Shown: one piece after another, positions 57,359 through 64,000 of the stretch
Layout of the letters: each line of letters begins with the position of its first letter
How positions within the stretch are numbered: the stretch's first letter is position 1
NCBI RefSeq assembly: GCF_012911875.1
Contig: NZ_JAAXKZ010000005.1
Coordinates: 30,114 to 94,113 of the forward strand
DNA: 64,000 bases
Direction: 5' to 3'
DNA from: Pseudonocardia bannensis
GTDB taxonomy: Bacteria > Actinomycetota > Actinomycetes > Mycobacteriales > Pseudonocardiaceae
Translations under genes and position numbers: made by a program
The notes under the pieces: generated by a model
Seen by the model: only the letters and a program-made list of their open reading frames with translations
What the model was told of the DNA's origin: nothing
Databases searched by the model: none

Positions 57359-57557
57359 TTCGAGTGGCTCGACCGTTGTCGGCGTGTACCGGGCTCGACC
57401 TCCGCACTCCGGATCTATCCTGAATTCCGCAACTCGCCGAGGGCCGGCCCGACGGATCCTGTGAGGGGGCGGCTGGACCGGAGCGGGCACTGGCCGGCAC
57501 CGTTCCACCGCGAGCCCGTACCAGCTGTCCTCGGCGGGATCGAGCTGTGGGGGCGGC

Positions 57558-59207
57558 ATGCTTCGGCGCGGCTGTGGACGGGCGGCGGTGCTCGCCGTGG
57601 CCGGGCTGCTGCTCGCCGGCTGCACCGCGGAACCACCGCCCGCGGTGGTGGCGCCGCAGTTGCGTACTCCCGGGGCACGGACGACGGTGCTCGCCGGGAA
57701 CGGCGCTGCGCTACTGGCGGTGTCCACCAGCGCGACGCTCTACGACTCCGCGCCGGTGGTGGTTCTGGCGCCGGAGGAGGACGTGGTCGCGCAGGGCCGA
57801 GGGGCCTCGCTGGCCGTCGCGCTCGGGGTCCCGTTGCTGCTGACGCCGTCTACAGGGGACGGCGCTGCGGTGCGGGCGGAGCTGAGGCGGCTGGGCCCTC
57901 GGGTCGTGCTCACCGTCGGGGACTCGGTGACGTGGGCGAGGAGCGCGGACGGGGGCGCGTCGGTTGTCCAGGCCCCCGCAGATCCGGCGATCCTCGACCT
58001 CATGACCGGCAGGCGATTGGGTACACCCCGACCGGTCGACCCGGCTCGGCTCGTCGCCGAGGTCGCAGGCCTCGACCGGGATCACCCGGCGCTGCTGATA
58101 TCCGGCCCATCGGCAGCCGGAGACGTCGGCCGGTCGGCAGATCCGGGCCGGTTGCCGACCGTCGCGGCGGCAGCGGGGGTGGGACCGCTGTTGGTGCTCG
58201 TCCCGCCGGAACCCGCCGCACTCGCGGCGAGCGCGACGGCACGGGCCAGCGGGGCGCAGGTGCAGGTCGTCGCCGGGGCCGATCCGCGTGGCGACCCGGA
58301 TGCGATCGTCGCCCTGTCCCGGAGCCGGCCCGATCGTGTCGTTGCGGTGGGTGCCGGGTTCGGCTCGCCGGAACTTCTGCGTGCCCGTCTGGAGGTGGCG
58401 GCCACCGGTGCACAGCTTCCCGGCGGGGGTCAGCTGGTCTTTCCCGGGCGCCGTGTGGTCGCTCTCTACGGCCATCCCGGGGTGCCGGCGATGGGGGTCC
58501 TCGGAGAGCAGCCCGTAGATGCGGCGGTCCGGCGGGCGCAGCAGTTGGCGCAGTCGTACCAGGCGTTGGTGCCCGAGCCGGTCGTGCCCGCGTTCGAGGT
58601 CATCGCGACGGTCGCCGACACGAACGCCGGCCCGGACGGCGACTACTCCGCCGAGGCCACCGCGGCCGAGCTGAGGCCGTGGGTGGACGCCGCCCGCGAC
58701 GCGGGCATGTACGTGGTGCTCGACCTGCAGCCGGGCCGGTCCGACTTCCTGACCCAGGCCCGCCGGTACGAGGAGTTGCTCGCCCAGCCGCACGTCGGCC
58801 TCGCGCTGGACCCGGAGTGGCGGCTGGCGCCCGGCCAGCGTCATCGCGAACAGATCGGTTCGGTCACCGCGGCGGAGGTCAACAGGGTCGTCGCATGGCT
58901 CGCCGACCTGACGCGGGATCGTCGGCTCCCACAGAAGCTGCTGATGCTGCACCAGTTCCGGCTCACCATGATCAGCGACCGGGTTCGCGTCGACACCAGC
59001 CGTGACGAGCTCGCCGTGCTCGTCCACGCCGACGGGTTCGGCACCCCCGACCGCAAGTTCGAGACCTGGAACAGCCTGCGCGCGGATCCGCCACCCGGGA
59101 TCTGGTGGGGCTGGAAGAACTTCTACGACGAGGACAAGCCCACCTTCACCTCCGCCCAGACGGTCGCCATCACGCCGGAACCGCCTGTCTTCGTCTCCTA
59201 CCAGTAG
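57558..59207 (+). CDS. Large secreted lipoprotein with cell-wall-binding-like repeats
   Basis: This 549-residue exported protein has lipobox LLAGC at residues 18-22. The first ~330 residues consist of repeating alpha/beta units of the type VVLTVGDS...DRVVAVGAGFGSP, similar in style to cell-wall-binding-repeat domains. The C-terminal ~220 residues (VPAFEVIATVADTNAG, YVVLDLQPGRSDFL, LALDPEWRL, LLMLHQFRLTMI, GIWWGWKNFYDED) look like a TIM-barrel glycosidase-type domain with acidic residues at strand ends. I do not know a characterised homologue. The ribosome site is weak. Confidence 0.7.
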   Translation: MLRRGCGRAAVLAVAGLLLAGCTAEPPPAVVAPQLRTPGARTTVLAGNGAALLAVSTSATLYDSAPVVVLAPEEDVVAQGRGASLAVALGVPLLLTPSTGDGAAVRAELRRLGPRVVLTVGDSVTWARSADGGASVVQAPADPAILDLMTGRRLGTPRPVDPARLVAEVAGLDRDHPALLISGPSAAGDVGRSADPGRLPTVAAAAGVGPLLVLVPPEPAALAASATARASGAQVQVVAGADPRGDPDAIVALSRSRPDRVVAVGAGFGSPELLRARLEVAATGAQLPGGGQLVFPGRRVVALYGHPGVPAMGVLGEQPVDAAVRRAQQLAQSYQALVPEPVVPAFEVIATVADTNAGPDGDYSAEATAAELRPWVDAARDAGMYVVLDLQPGRSDFLTQARRYEELLAQPHVGLALDPEWRLAPGQRHREQIGSVTAAEVNRVVAWLADLTRDRRLPQKLLMLHQFRLTMISDRVRVDTSRDELAVLVHADGFGTPDRKFETWNSLRADPPPGIWWGWKNFYDEDKPTFTSAQTVAITPEPPVFVSYQ

Positions 59208-59236
59208 CTGCTGAGGATGGTCCTGTCGGTCGCGGC

Positions 59237-59558
59237 TCAACGCAGGAACCGGCCGCTGTTCATGTCGATGGTCGCGCCGGTCATGTACTCCGTGACCGGG
59301 CTGGCGACCAGGGCGATCAGCTGCGCCACCCGCTGCGGGGTGGCGAAACGTTGCAGCAGCAGGCTCGTGGCCGCGTAGCTCTCGGGGAGGGCGTCGATGG
59401 CGTCCTTCCCTATCGGGGCCAGCGTGATGCCCGGCGCGACACAGTTGACGCGCACCTGCGGGGCGAGCGCGCGGGCCATCGACCTGGTCACGTTGACCAG
59501 GCCGGCCACTCGACCCCCCTACGACCGCGGCGGTGCGCCCGCCGAGTTCGAGATCCAT
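59237..59558 (-). pseudogene. Short-chain dehydrogenase with internal deletion
   Basis: The N-terminus (ATG 59558 with GAGAGG upstream: MDLELGGRTAAVVGGSSG, the Rossmann start) runs directly into the C-terminal third in another frame (AGLVNVTRSMARALAPQVRV, NCVAPGI, ATIDMNSGRFLR). The ~130 residues between, including the catalytic Tyr-x-x-x-Lys, are missing, and the junction near 59510 shifts frame. Confidence 0.85.
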
Positions 59559-59801
59559 GCGCCTCTCGCCTCCGCAGCGGTCATGCCGACCCAAGGGCTG
59601 CGCCTCTTCCTAGCGCACGCATCCGGGCTCCGCCCGGGCTCGGCCCAACTCCCGGGGACGAGGTCCGGCGGACGACCTGGCGCAGACTGCGGAATGACAG
59701 GCCGCTCGAACCGCCGCGAACCGGACGCCGCCAGGCAGGGCCGTCCCAACACCCCCACCATGACCGGGCGCTCGCCCCACGCAGCTAGGATCCCGATGCA
59801 G
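59559..59801. other. Gene-free gap before tRNA-Arg
   Basis: No coding frame or RNA gene is convincing. A -10-like TAGGAT at 59786-59791 ends ten bases before the tRNA and is its likely promoter. Confidence 0.4.
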
Positions 59802-59877
59802 GCCCTCGTAGCTCAGGGGATAGAGCATCGGTTTCCTAAACCGTGCGTCGCAGGTTCGAATCCTGCCGGGGGCACCA
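59802..59877 (+). tRNA. tRNA-Arg (anticodon CCT)
   Basis: Acceptor GCCCTCG pairs with CGGGGGC (one G-U). The anticodon stem (one mismatched outer pair) encloses TTCCTAA with anticodon CCT. The T arm is TTCGAATC, the discriminator is A, and CCA is encoded at 59875-59877. It is the probable integration target of the element that begins just downstream. Confidence 0.95.
59841..59877 (+). other. Candidate attachment site (3' half of tRNA-Arg)
   Basis: Tyrosine integrases of actinomycete integrative elements usually recombine in the 3' part of a tRNA gene and lie next to it. The integrase stop is 152 bases past this tRNA. The matching second att copy would be beyond base 64000, so the core cannot be delimited. 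Confidence 0.5.
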
Positions 59878-59891
59878 CTGGCTAGCACATG

Positions 59892-59938
59892 AAATCGGCC
59901 CCTCACCTGCTGAAACAGGGTGAGGGGCCGATTTTGTT
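59892..59938. terminator. Terminator between tRNA-Arg and integrase
   Basis: A perfect 16-bp stem (59892-59907 with 59919-59934) with an 11-base loop continues into TTTTG on the plus strand. It can stop the tRNA transcript, and read from the other side the integrase transcript. Confidence 0.85.
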
Positions 59939-60028
59939 CTGTCCGGCTCTACCCGACCGGATCCAGCCGTTCCCGGCCATCTGTGCCCGTATCGTGCCCG
60001 CGGTGTGCCCGTAGCGTGCCCGCGGCGA

Positions 60029-61441
60029 TCAGGCTGGACCGGCACCCAGGGCGGCCAGTGCCCGACGACGAGCCTCCGCGTCCTGCCCCTCAAGACACTT
60101 CGCGTAGACCTTCAACAGCACGTCCACGGAGTGGCCGGCCCACTCGGCGACCTGCGTGGGCGGAACGCCACCGTTGAGCCACGTGGACACGCAGGCGTGC
60201 CGCAGCGAGTACGGCGTCTTGGCCAATGCGGACCCGTACACCTCAGGGGTGAATGCGACCTTCCTGGCGCGGATCCAAGCGCGGTGGTAGGTCGAGCGGG
60301 CCAGCTCTCCGCCGCGTAGTCCGGTGAACAGCCGGCCATCGGGTGCGATCCCGTAAGCCTCGATGTGGACGTGGAGGAGACCGGTCAGCTCCGGGGTGCA
60401 CGGGACGACTCGGACCTCACCTTTCGCCCGGTGCTTAAGCTGCCGCTCGTCACGATGAGAGCCGTTGTCCGTCCAGTCCCGGCCGGCATCCGGTGTGGCC
60501 CGTTCGAGGTGGATCTCTCCCCACCCCGTCTTCGGCAGCACCAGATCTGCCCTCCGGAGGTTGACCGCCTCCTCCGGCCTCAGCGCCGCGTAGTAGATCA
60601 GCGCGAAGAACGCGACGAGCCGCGGGCCGCTGGACACCCACTCCTCCGAGCGGGCACCTTTCGGCCTCTCCTCGGCGAGCGCTCGCAGCAGGGTGCGCGC
60701 CTGGTACGGGTTGACGACGGATCGCCGGTCAACTGCATGCGAGACCTTCGGGGCGCGCCACTTGAGCGACTCCACGGGGTTACGCGACAACAGGTCCAGC
60801 TCCACCGCGTACTCAAGCGCGTTGAAGAGGATGGCCCGGCGGCGCCTCACCACTGTTCCAGCGCTTCGGGAGCCGTCGAGGTTCGTCGCCATCGCGTCGA
60901 AGACCCCCCGTAGGACCTGGGTGTCGGCGAGTTCGGAGAGAGGACGGGTGTTGGCCGCGACCCACCGAAGACGCTCCTGCACCTCGCGGGGGCAGTCCGG
61001 CGCGGTCCTCCTCACCGTGTTGAACGCCCACCGCCTCAGCGCGGTCCGGACAGCCTGACCACTCTCCGGCACGCGCCCGTCTCTCAGCAGGGCCAGCGTG
61101 ATGACCGCCAGCGCTTCCGCCGTGCTGCGGCGAGTGTTGGCCGCCGACCCGGGCCACTTCATGTCGACGTAGTCGCACGCGAACGAGTACCACGACGTGG
61201 GCGCCGCGGCACGAACCATCGAGACAGGCCGGCCGGTGGAGATGCTGAACGGCTCGCCGTTGCGGGCCGCCGTCAGCAGGGCCGCGCGGAAGCTGTCGGC
61301 GAGAGCGCGGGTTTCGTAGGTGGCCTTCCACGGCCGCGCTCCGACCTTCCATCGGACCGTGTAGGTCTTGCGCGTCTTCCGCTCCGCGCCACGGACGTTC
61401 TCCTGGATCCCCCACACCCGGACGCTGAACGTCGCCTCCAT
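60029..61441 (-). CDS. int: Tyrosine recombinase/integrase
   Basis: This 470-residue site-specific recombinase has an N-terminal AP2-like arm-binding start (ATFSVRVWGIQENVRGAE with KTYTVRWKVG), a helical core-binding domain, and a catalytic domain with Arg in YYAALRPEEAVNLRR (near 287), the His-x-x-Arg-type box in TPYSLRHACVSTWLNGG (near 414), EWAGHS and the nucleophile Tyr in LLKVYAKCL (near 445). The ATG at 61441 overlaps the excisionase stop by one base (TGATG), so the two are coupled. Confidence 0.93.
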   Translation of the reverse strand: MEATFSVRVWGIQENVRGAERKTRKTYTVRWKVGARPWKATYETRALADSFRAALLTAARNGEPFSISTGRPVSMVRAAAPTSWYSFACDYVDMKWPGSAANTRRSTAEALAVITLALLRDGRVPESGQAVRTALRRWAFNTVRRTAPDCPREVQERLRWVAANTRPLSELADTQVLRGVFDAMATNLDGSRSAGTVVRRRRAILFNALEYAVELDLLSRNPVESLKWRAPKVSHAVDRRSVVNPYQARTLLRALAEERPKGARSEEWVSSGPRLVAFFALIYYAALRPEEAVNLRRADLVLPKTGWGEIHLERATPDAGRDWTDNGSHRDERQLKHRAKGEVRVVPCTPELTGLLHVHIEAYGIAPDGRLFTGLRGGELARSTYHRAWIRARKVAFTPEVYGSALAKTPYSLRHACVSTWLNGGVPPTQVAEWAGHSVDVLLKVYAKCLEGQDAEARRRALAALGAGPA

Positions 61442-61632
61442 CAGGCGGCCACTTCTTCGAGGGAGTCGAGCCAGGTCTCGAAGTCGGCTCGGCGGATGCG
61501 GATCTCGCCGTTGGGGAGCTTGATACAGCGGGGGGCACGTCCCTTGGCGCGCCACTCGTAGAAGGTCGAGCGTGAGATGCCGAGTTCGACGCAGAGGTCG
61601 GCGACGGTGAGGCGGGCGGGTGGCCGGCTCAA
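61441..61632 (-). CDS. xis: Excisionase-type helix-turn-helix protein
   Basis: This 63-residue protein is of the HTH_17/AlpA-like excisionase class: LTVADLCVELGISRSTFYEW, then RAKGRAPRCIKLPNGEIRIRR. I choose a TTG start at 61632 because GGGAGA lies five bases ahead of it; no ATG or GTG is suitable. Excisionases bend DNA at att sites and steer the integrase to excision. It is coupled to int and lies just after the box cluster. Confidence 0.85.
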   Translation of the reverse strand: MSRPPARLTVADLCVELGISRSTFYEWRAKGRAPRCIKLPNGEIRIRRADFETWLDSLEEVAA

Positions 61633-61654
61633 ATGGTTCTCCCGGGTCCGGGGA

Positions 61655-61882
61655 GTGACAGTCACTCTGCTGTCACTCGGTTTGTCACAGCTGTTTGCGC
61701 AGGTCAGATCGGGTGCAGTAGCGGAGTGACGGGAGTAGGGCCCGGGTGGTGGTCCGCGGCTGTCACTCCGCCGGTTCGCCCCTGTCACTCGGGTTCGCCC
61801 AGGTCAGCGGGGTCGGCGTGACGCAGTGACAGCAGTGACGGGCTCTCCGGGTCGGGGCTGTCACTGCTGTCACGGGTGTCAC
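61655..61882. repeat. Cluster of GTCAC/GTGAC boxes
   Basis: About fourteen copies of GTCAC or its complement GTGAC occur in 228 bases, many as TGTCACT or AGTGAC. They include three in tandem at 9-base spacing (starts 61860, 61869 and 61878) and the palindrome GTGACAGTCAC at 61655-61665. They fill the gap before xis and extend into the 3' end of the ATPase gene. They could be iterons of a replication origin or binding sites of an element regulator. Confidence 0.75.
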
Positions 61883-62933
61883 CGTCGGCGGGGCGGTACT
61901 GACCGCCGGGGGTGGCGTGGAGCTGGCCGTCGGCGACCATGCGCCGGCAGGTCTGCCGGACCGCGCCGGGGTCGAGCTGCAGCGCGTCGGCGATCTGCTT
62001 GGGCCGCTGGCCCGGGTAGTCGCGCAGGTAGCGCAGCACCATTGAGCGGGCGTCGCGCATGAGGTAGTCCTCGGCGCGCCCATCGAGGACCCGCCACGCC
62101 CCGGCTTCCGGGTCGAACGACAGCGCGTAGTCGGTTTCGTCGACGTCGCGGCCGGTGACGTGCAAGACCCCGTCGGCCTGGGCGCGGGCGCGCTCCAGGA
62201 CGAGCACGGCGTCGGCGGCGCCGGCCAGCCCGTTGGTGCCCGACACGGTGGCCAGGAAGTCTTCCGCGGCGGCCTTGCGGACGTGGTGCACGAGCACGAC
62301 GGCGACGCCGTGCCGGTCGGCCACCCGTTTGATCCGGCCCATCGCCGCGTAGTCGGCGTCGTAGGCGGCGACTCCGGCCGGTGGGGTGCCGCGGACCTTG
62401 GCGAACACGTCGATCACCACCAGCCGCGCGCCCGGGTGCGCGGTCAGCCAGGCGTCGATCTGCTCGTCGCCGCCGGCCGGCATCGGCGGGCAGGCGATGG
62501 ACAGGGTCAGCCCGGCCGGCGCGGGCCGCCCGGCCAGCACGGTGCGCATCCGGGACTGCAGCCGGCGCGGGGTGTCCTCCAGCGCGAGGTAGAGCACCGG
62601 GCCGGCGTCGACCGGGATGGAGCCGAGGGCGGGGCGGCCGGCGGCGATGTCGAGGGCCAGGCCCAGGCCCATCCAGGACTTGCCGACCTTGGGTGGCCCA
62701 GCGAGCAGGGTCACGCCCTCGCAGATGATCCCGGGCACGGCCCAGCGGGGTTCGGGAAAGGCCATCGTCATCAGCTCCTCGGCGTCCCAGGCGGTGCGGC
62801 GGGGTGGGGGCACGGCTTCCAGCCCGCGGCGCTCCCGCGCCGGTGCGGGGCCGCTCAGCGGGCCCTGATCCGGGCTGTGCGGGCCGGTTCCGGGGTCGGT
62901 CGGGTGAGGGGCCGGGGGCGGGTGCGGATTCAT
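61785..62933 (-). CDS. RepA-like AAA ATPase (hexameric helicase type)
   Basis: This 382-residue P-loop protein is related to plasmid RSF1010 RepA and the AAA_25 group, which unwind DNA at an origin. It has a disordered Pro-rich start, Walker A AGPPKVGKSW at 78-87, LYLALEDTPRRLQSRM, Walker B LVVIDVFAKV near 172, and VVLVHHVRKAAAEDF, then a winged-helix-like C-terminus (YPGQRPKQIADALQLD) and an Asp/Ser tail encoded within the GTCAC boxes. Its ATG overlaps the primase stop by four bases (ATGA). Confidence 0.87.
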   Translation of the reverse strand: MNPHPPPAPHPTDPGTGPHSPDQGPLSGPAPARERRGLEAVPPPRRTAWDAEELMTMAFPEPRWAVPGIICEGVTLLAGPPKVGKSWMGLGLALDIAAGRPALGSIPVDAGPVLYLALEDTPRRLQSRMRTVLAGRPAPAGLTLSIACPPMPAGGDEQIDAWLTAHPGARLVVIDVFAKVRGTPPAGVAAYDADYAAMGRIKRVADRHGVAVVLVHHVRKAAAEDFLATVSGTNGLAGAADAVLVLERARAQADGVLHVTGRDVDETDYALSFDPEAGAWRVLDGRAEDYLMRDARSMVLRYLRDYPGQRPKQIADALQLDPGAVRQTCRRMVADGQLHATPGGQYRPADGDTRDSSDSPDPESPSLLSLRHADPADLGEPE

Positions 62934-63883
62934 GCGGCGTCCTCGATCCGGCGGGGTCGTTTGGCCCCGGCCCGCAGGCCGGAGGTGATCGTCTGCTCGG
63001 CCTGGCGCGGGCTGTAGGCGCGCAGCGCCAGGTGCCGAGCCGCCGCCGACAGCAGCACCGCGCGGGCCTCCGGCTCGGACAGCGAGCCACCGGCGACGAG
63101 CTGGCCGAGCGCCACGGAGGCGATGTAGAGGCAGGCGTTGCGCTGCGCGGGTGCGGCGGCGTGCACCCGTGCTGTTTCAGCCCGCAGTGCCGCATCGAGG
63201 TAGCGATCCCGCCGGCCGCTGCCGGGGCGGATCGGCCCGGCCAGCGGCGCCGGTGGCGGCGCCGGGCGCAGGCGCTGGAACAGCCACGGGGGCAGCTCGG
63301 CCGGCGCGCGGTCGTCGGTGACGGTGTAGTCCCCGGCCGGGGTGGTGGAGCCGGCGGCGACGACGTAGCCGCCGTGCGCCCGGGTGTCGATCTTCCAACC
63401 GAGCAGGCCGGCGCTGTTGCGCAGCCCAGCCCCGGCCGGGGCCCGGAAGTAGAGGTGCCGCCCACCCGACGGCGTGCCGACGGTGAACGTGCCGGGCAGC
63501 GCGGCGCCGGCGTGTTCGGCGAGCACCGCCAGGACGTCCACCCCGCCGGCCGCACCGGCCCACTCCCCCGGCGGGGCCTCGTCCGGATCGTCGAGGTTCT
63601 TGCGGGTGTCGCAGTCCACCACGAGGAGCCCGGCGGGGCCGGTGGCGAGCCCGATGTTGAACGGGCCGGCCGCCCAGGCGGCGCGGATGCGGGCGGGGTC
63701 GGTGGTGGCGCGCTGCTCCCAGCCCTGGTGGCCGCCGGCGCAAGCTCCCTGGCGGGGGCAGCGGGTGTAGCCGTGCAGCGCGGGGCGCTTCGTCCCCCGG
63801 TGGAGTGGGAACACCGGCCAGCCCCGGGCCGCGGCGTCGAGAGCGGCGTCGAGCAGGTCGGCGGAGTCGAGGGCGCGGTTCAT
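62930..63883 (-). CDS. Primase-polymerase (bifunctional prim-pol N-terminal domain)
   Basis: This 317-residue AEP-superfamily enzyme makes primers for element replication. The metal motif is LLVVDCDT with Asp90 and Asp92. The SxH motif is GTPSGGRHLYF with His143, and GYVVAAGSTTPAG follows. A zinc-like RCPRQGACAGGH segment sits at 41-52. The usual helicase domain is not fused but encoded by the next gene, a split arrangement typical of actinomycete integrative elements. The upstream bases to 64000 hold a GGAGGTCG ribosome site just before the ATG and otherwise nothing identifiable. Confidence 0.9.
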   Translation of the reverse strand: MNRALDSADLLDAALDAAARGWPVFPLHRGTKRPALHGYTRCPRQGACAGGHQGWEQRATTDPARIRAAWAAGPFNIGLATGPAGLLVVDCDTRKNLDDPDEAPPGEWAGAAGGVDVLAVLAEHAGAALPGTFTVGTPSGGRHLYFRAPAGAGLRNSAGLLGWKIDTRAHGGYVVAAGSTTPAGDYTVTDDRAPAELPPWLFQRLRPAPPPAPLAGPIRPGSGRRDRYLDAALRAETARVHAAAPAQRNACLYIASVALGQLVAGGSLSEPEARAVLLSAAARHLALRAYSPRQAEQTITSGLRAGAKRPRRIEDAA

Positions 63884-64000
63884 GACGGAACGACCTCCAG
63901 TGGTAACGGTGTGTAATCGCAGGTGGGTGTGCGGGGCCGCGCGGCGGCGCGTGTCGAGCCGCCACGAGGCAGGGTGATCGGTGCGGTGCGGTGGGTTGGG

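Larger units (their letters stand above)
59850..64000. mobile_element. Integrative element (AICE or phage-satellite type), left end
   Basis: The run tRNA-Arg / integrase / excisionase / RepA-like ATPase / primase-polymerase, with all four genes on the minus strand and with overlapping or closely spaced starts, is the integration-replication module of actinomycete integrative and conjugative elements such as pSAM2, or of phage satellites. The element continues beyond the window; no transfer (TraB/FtsK) or capsid genes are visible yet, so the type is undecided. Confidence 0.8.

Noticed and set aside
61633..61788. Longer excisionase starting at 61788
   Set aside because: It would translate the GTCAC box cluster and overlap the ATPase gene end; the TTG at 61632 with GGGAGA fits the family start.

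Overview
The window is very GC-rich and densely coding. It reads as a chromosomal segment of an actinobacterium, most likely of the Pseudonocardia/Pseudonocardiaceae type. The supports are RpfB with DUF348/G5 domains, the mprA-mprB-pepD-moaB2 set, Pmt, a FAAL ligase, a GlpR/SepX divisome protein, and many GTG starts, several of which look leaderless. The genus call is inference; no rRNA is present. From memory of the family, the gene order from mfd to mprA mirrors the Mycobacterium tuberculosis Rv0981-Rv1020 neighbourhood, in inverted orientation and broken by lineage-specific inserts.

Layout. 1-2550: 5' part of mfd. 2775-13240: an accessory block with a tricorn protease homologue, PQQ-type sugar dehydrogenase lipoprotein, PIG-L-like protein, acyl-CoA desaturase, tRNA-Gln, a decayed alpha/beta hydrolase, a TetR/VOC/DUF5519 divergon, OsmC and an L,D-transpeptidase. 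13464-19531: glmU-prs, then rplY-pth, then a convergent FAAL. 19617-29792: M20 peptidase, a 22-bp tandem repeat patch, then the minus-strand run metG-tatD-rpfB-ksgA-ispE-ABC-F. 29869-31460: TetR plus an MpaB/DUF2236 oxygenase with a clear operator-promoter. 32916-35745: zwf, rsmI and pmt. 35764-38387: an Lrp/AsnC-like regulator, an EamA exporter and a membrane protein. 38455: tRNA-Ala.

38576-50787 is a housekeeping and envelope-stress core: GlpR/SepX, RimJ-like acetyltransferase, MoeA/Glp-like protein, galU, 5-formyl-THF cyclo-ligase, an FmdB-type zinc-ribbon chaperone candidate behind a CIRCE element, a SAF protein, mscL, and moaB2-pepD-mprB-mprA with an MprA-box-like repeat before mprA. 50895-59558 is accessory and partly decayed: phosphoesterase, a tightly overlapping glycosyltransferase/acyltransferase/methyltransferase set, a DUF5996 protein, and three broken genes (EamA exporter, quinone oxidoreductase, short-chain dehydrogenase).

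59802-64000: a tRNA-Arg(CCU) followed immediately by a tyrosine integrase, excisionase, RepA-like ATPase and primase-polymerase. This is the left end of an integrative element (AICE or phage-satellite type) that runs off the window. A dense cluster of GTCAC/GTGAC boxes between the excisionase and ATPase genes may be its origin or operator region.

The most interesting signals are the integrative element with its box cluster, the Glp/GlpR pair in which the MoeA-like enzyme has lost catalytic motifs, the promoter/operator architectures at 31427-31455 and 43511-43541, the 22-bp repeat patch, and a 20-bp duplication that alone accounts for one frameshift.
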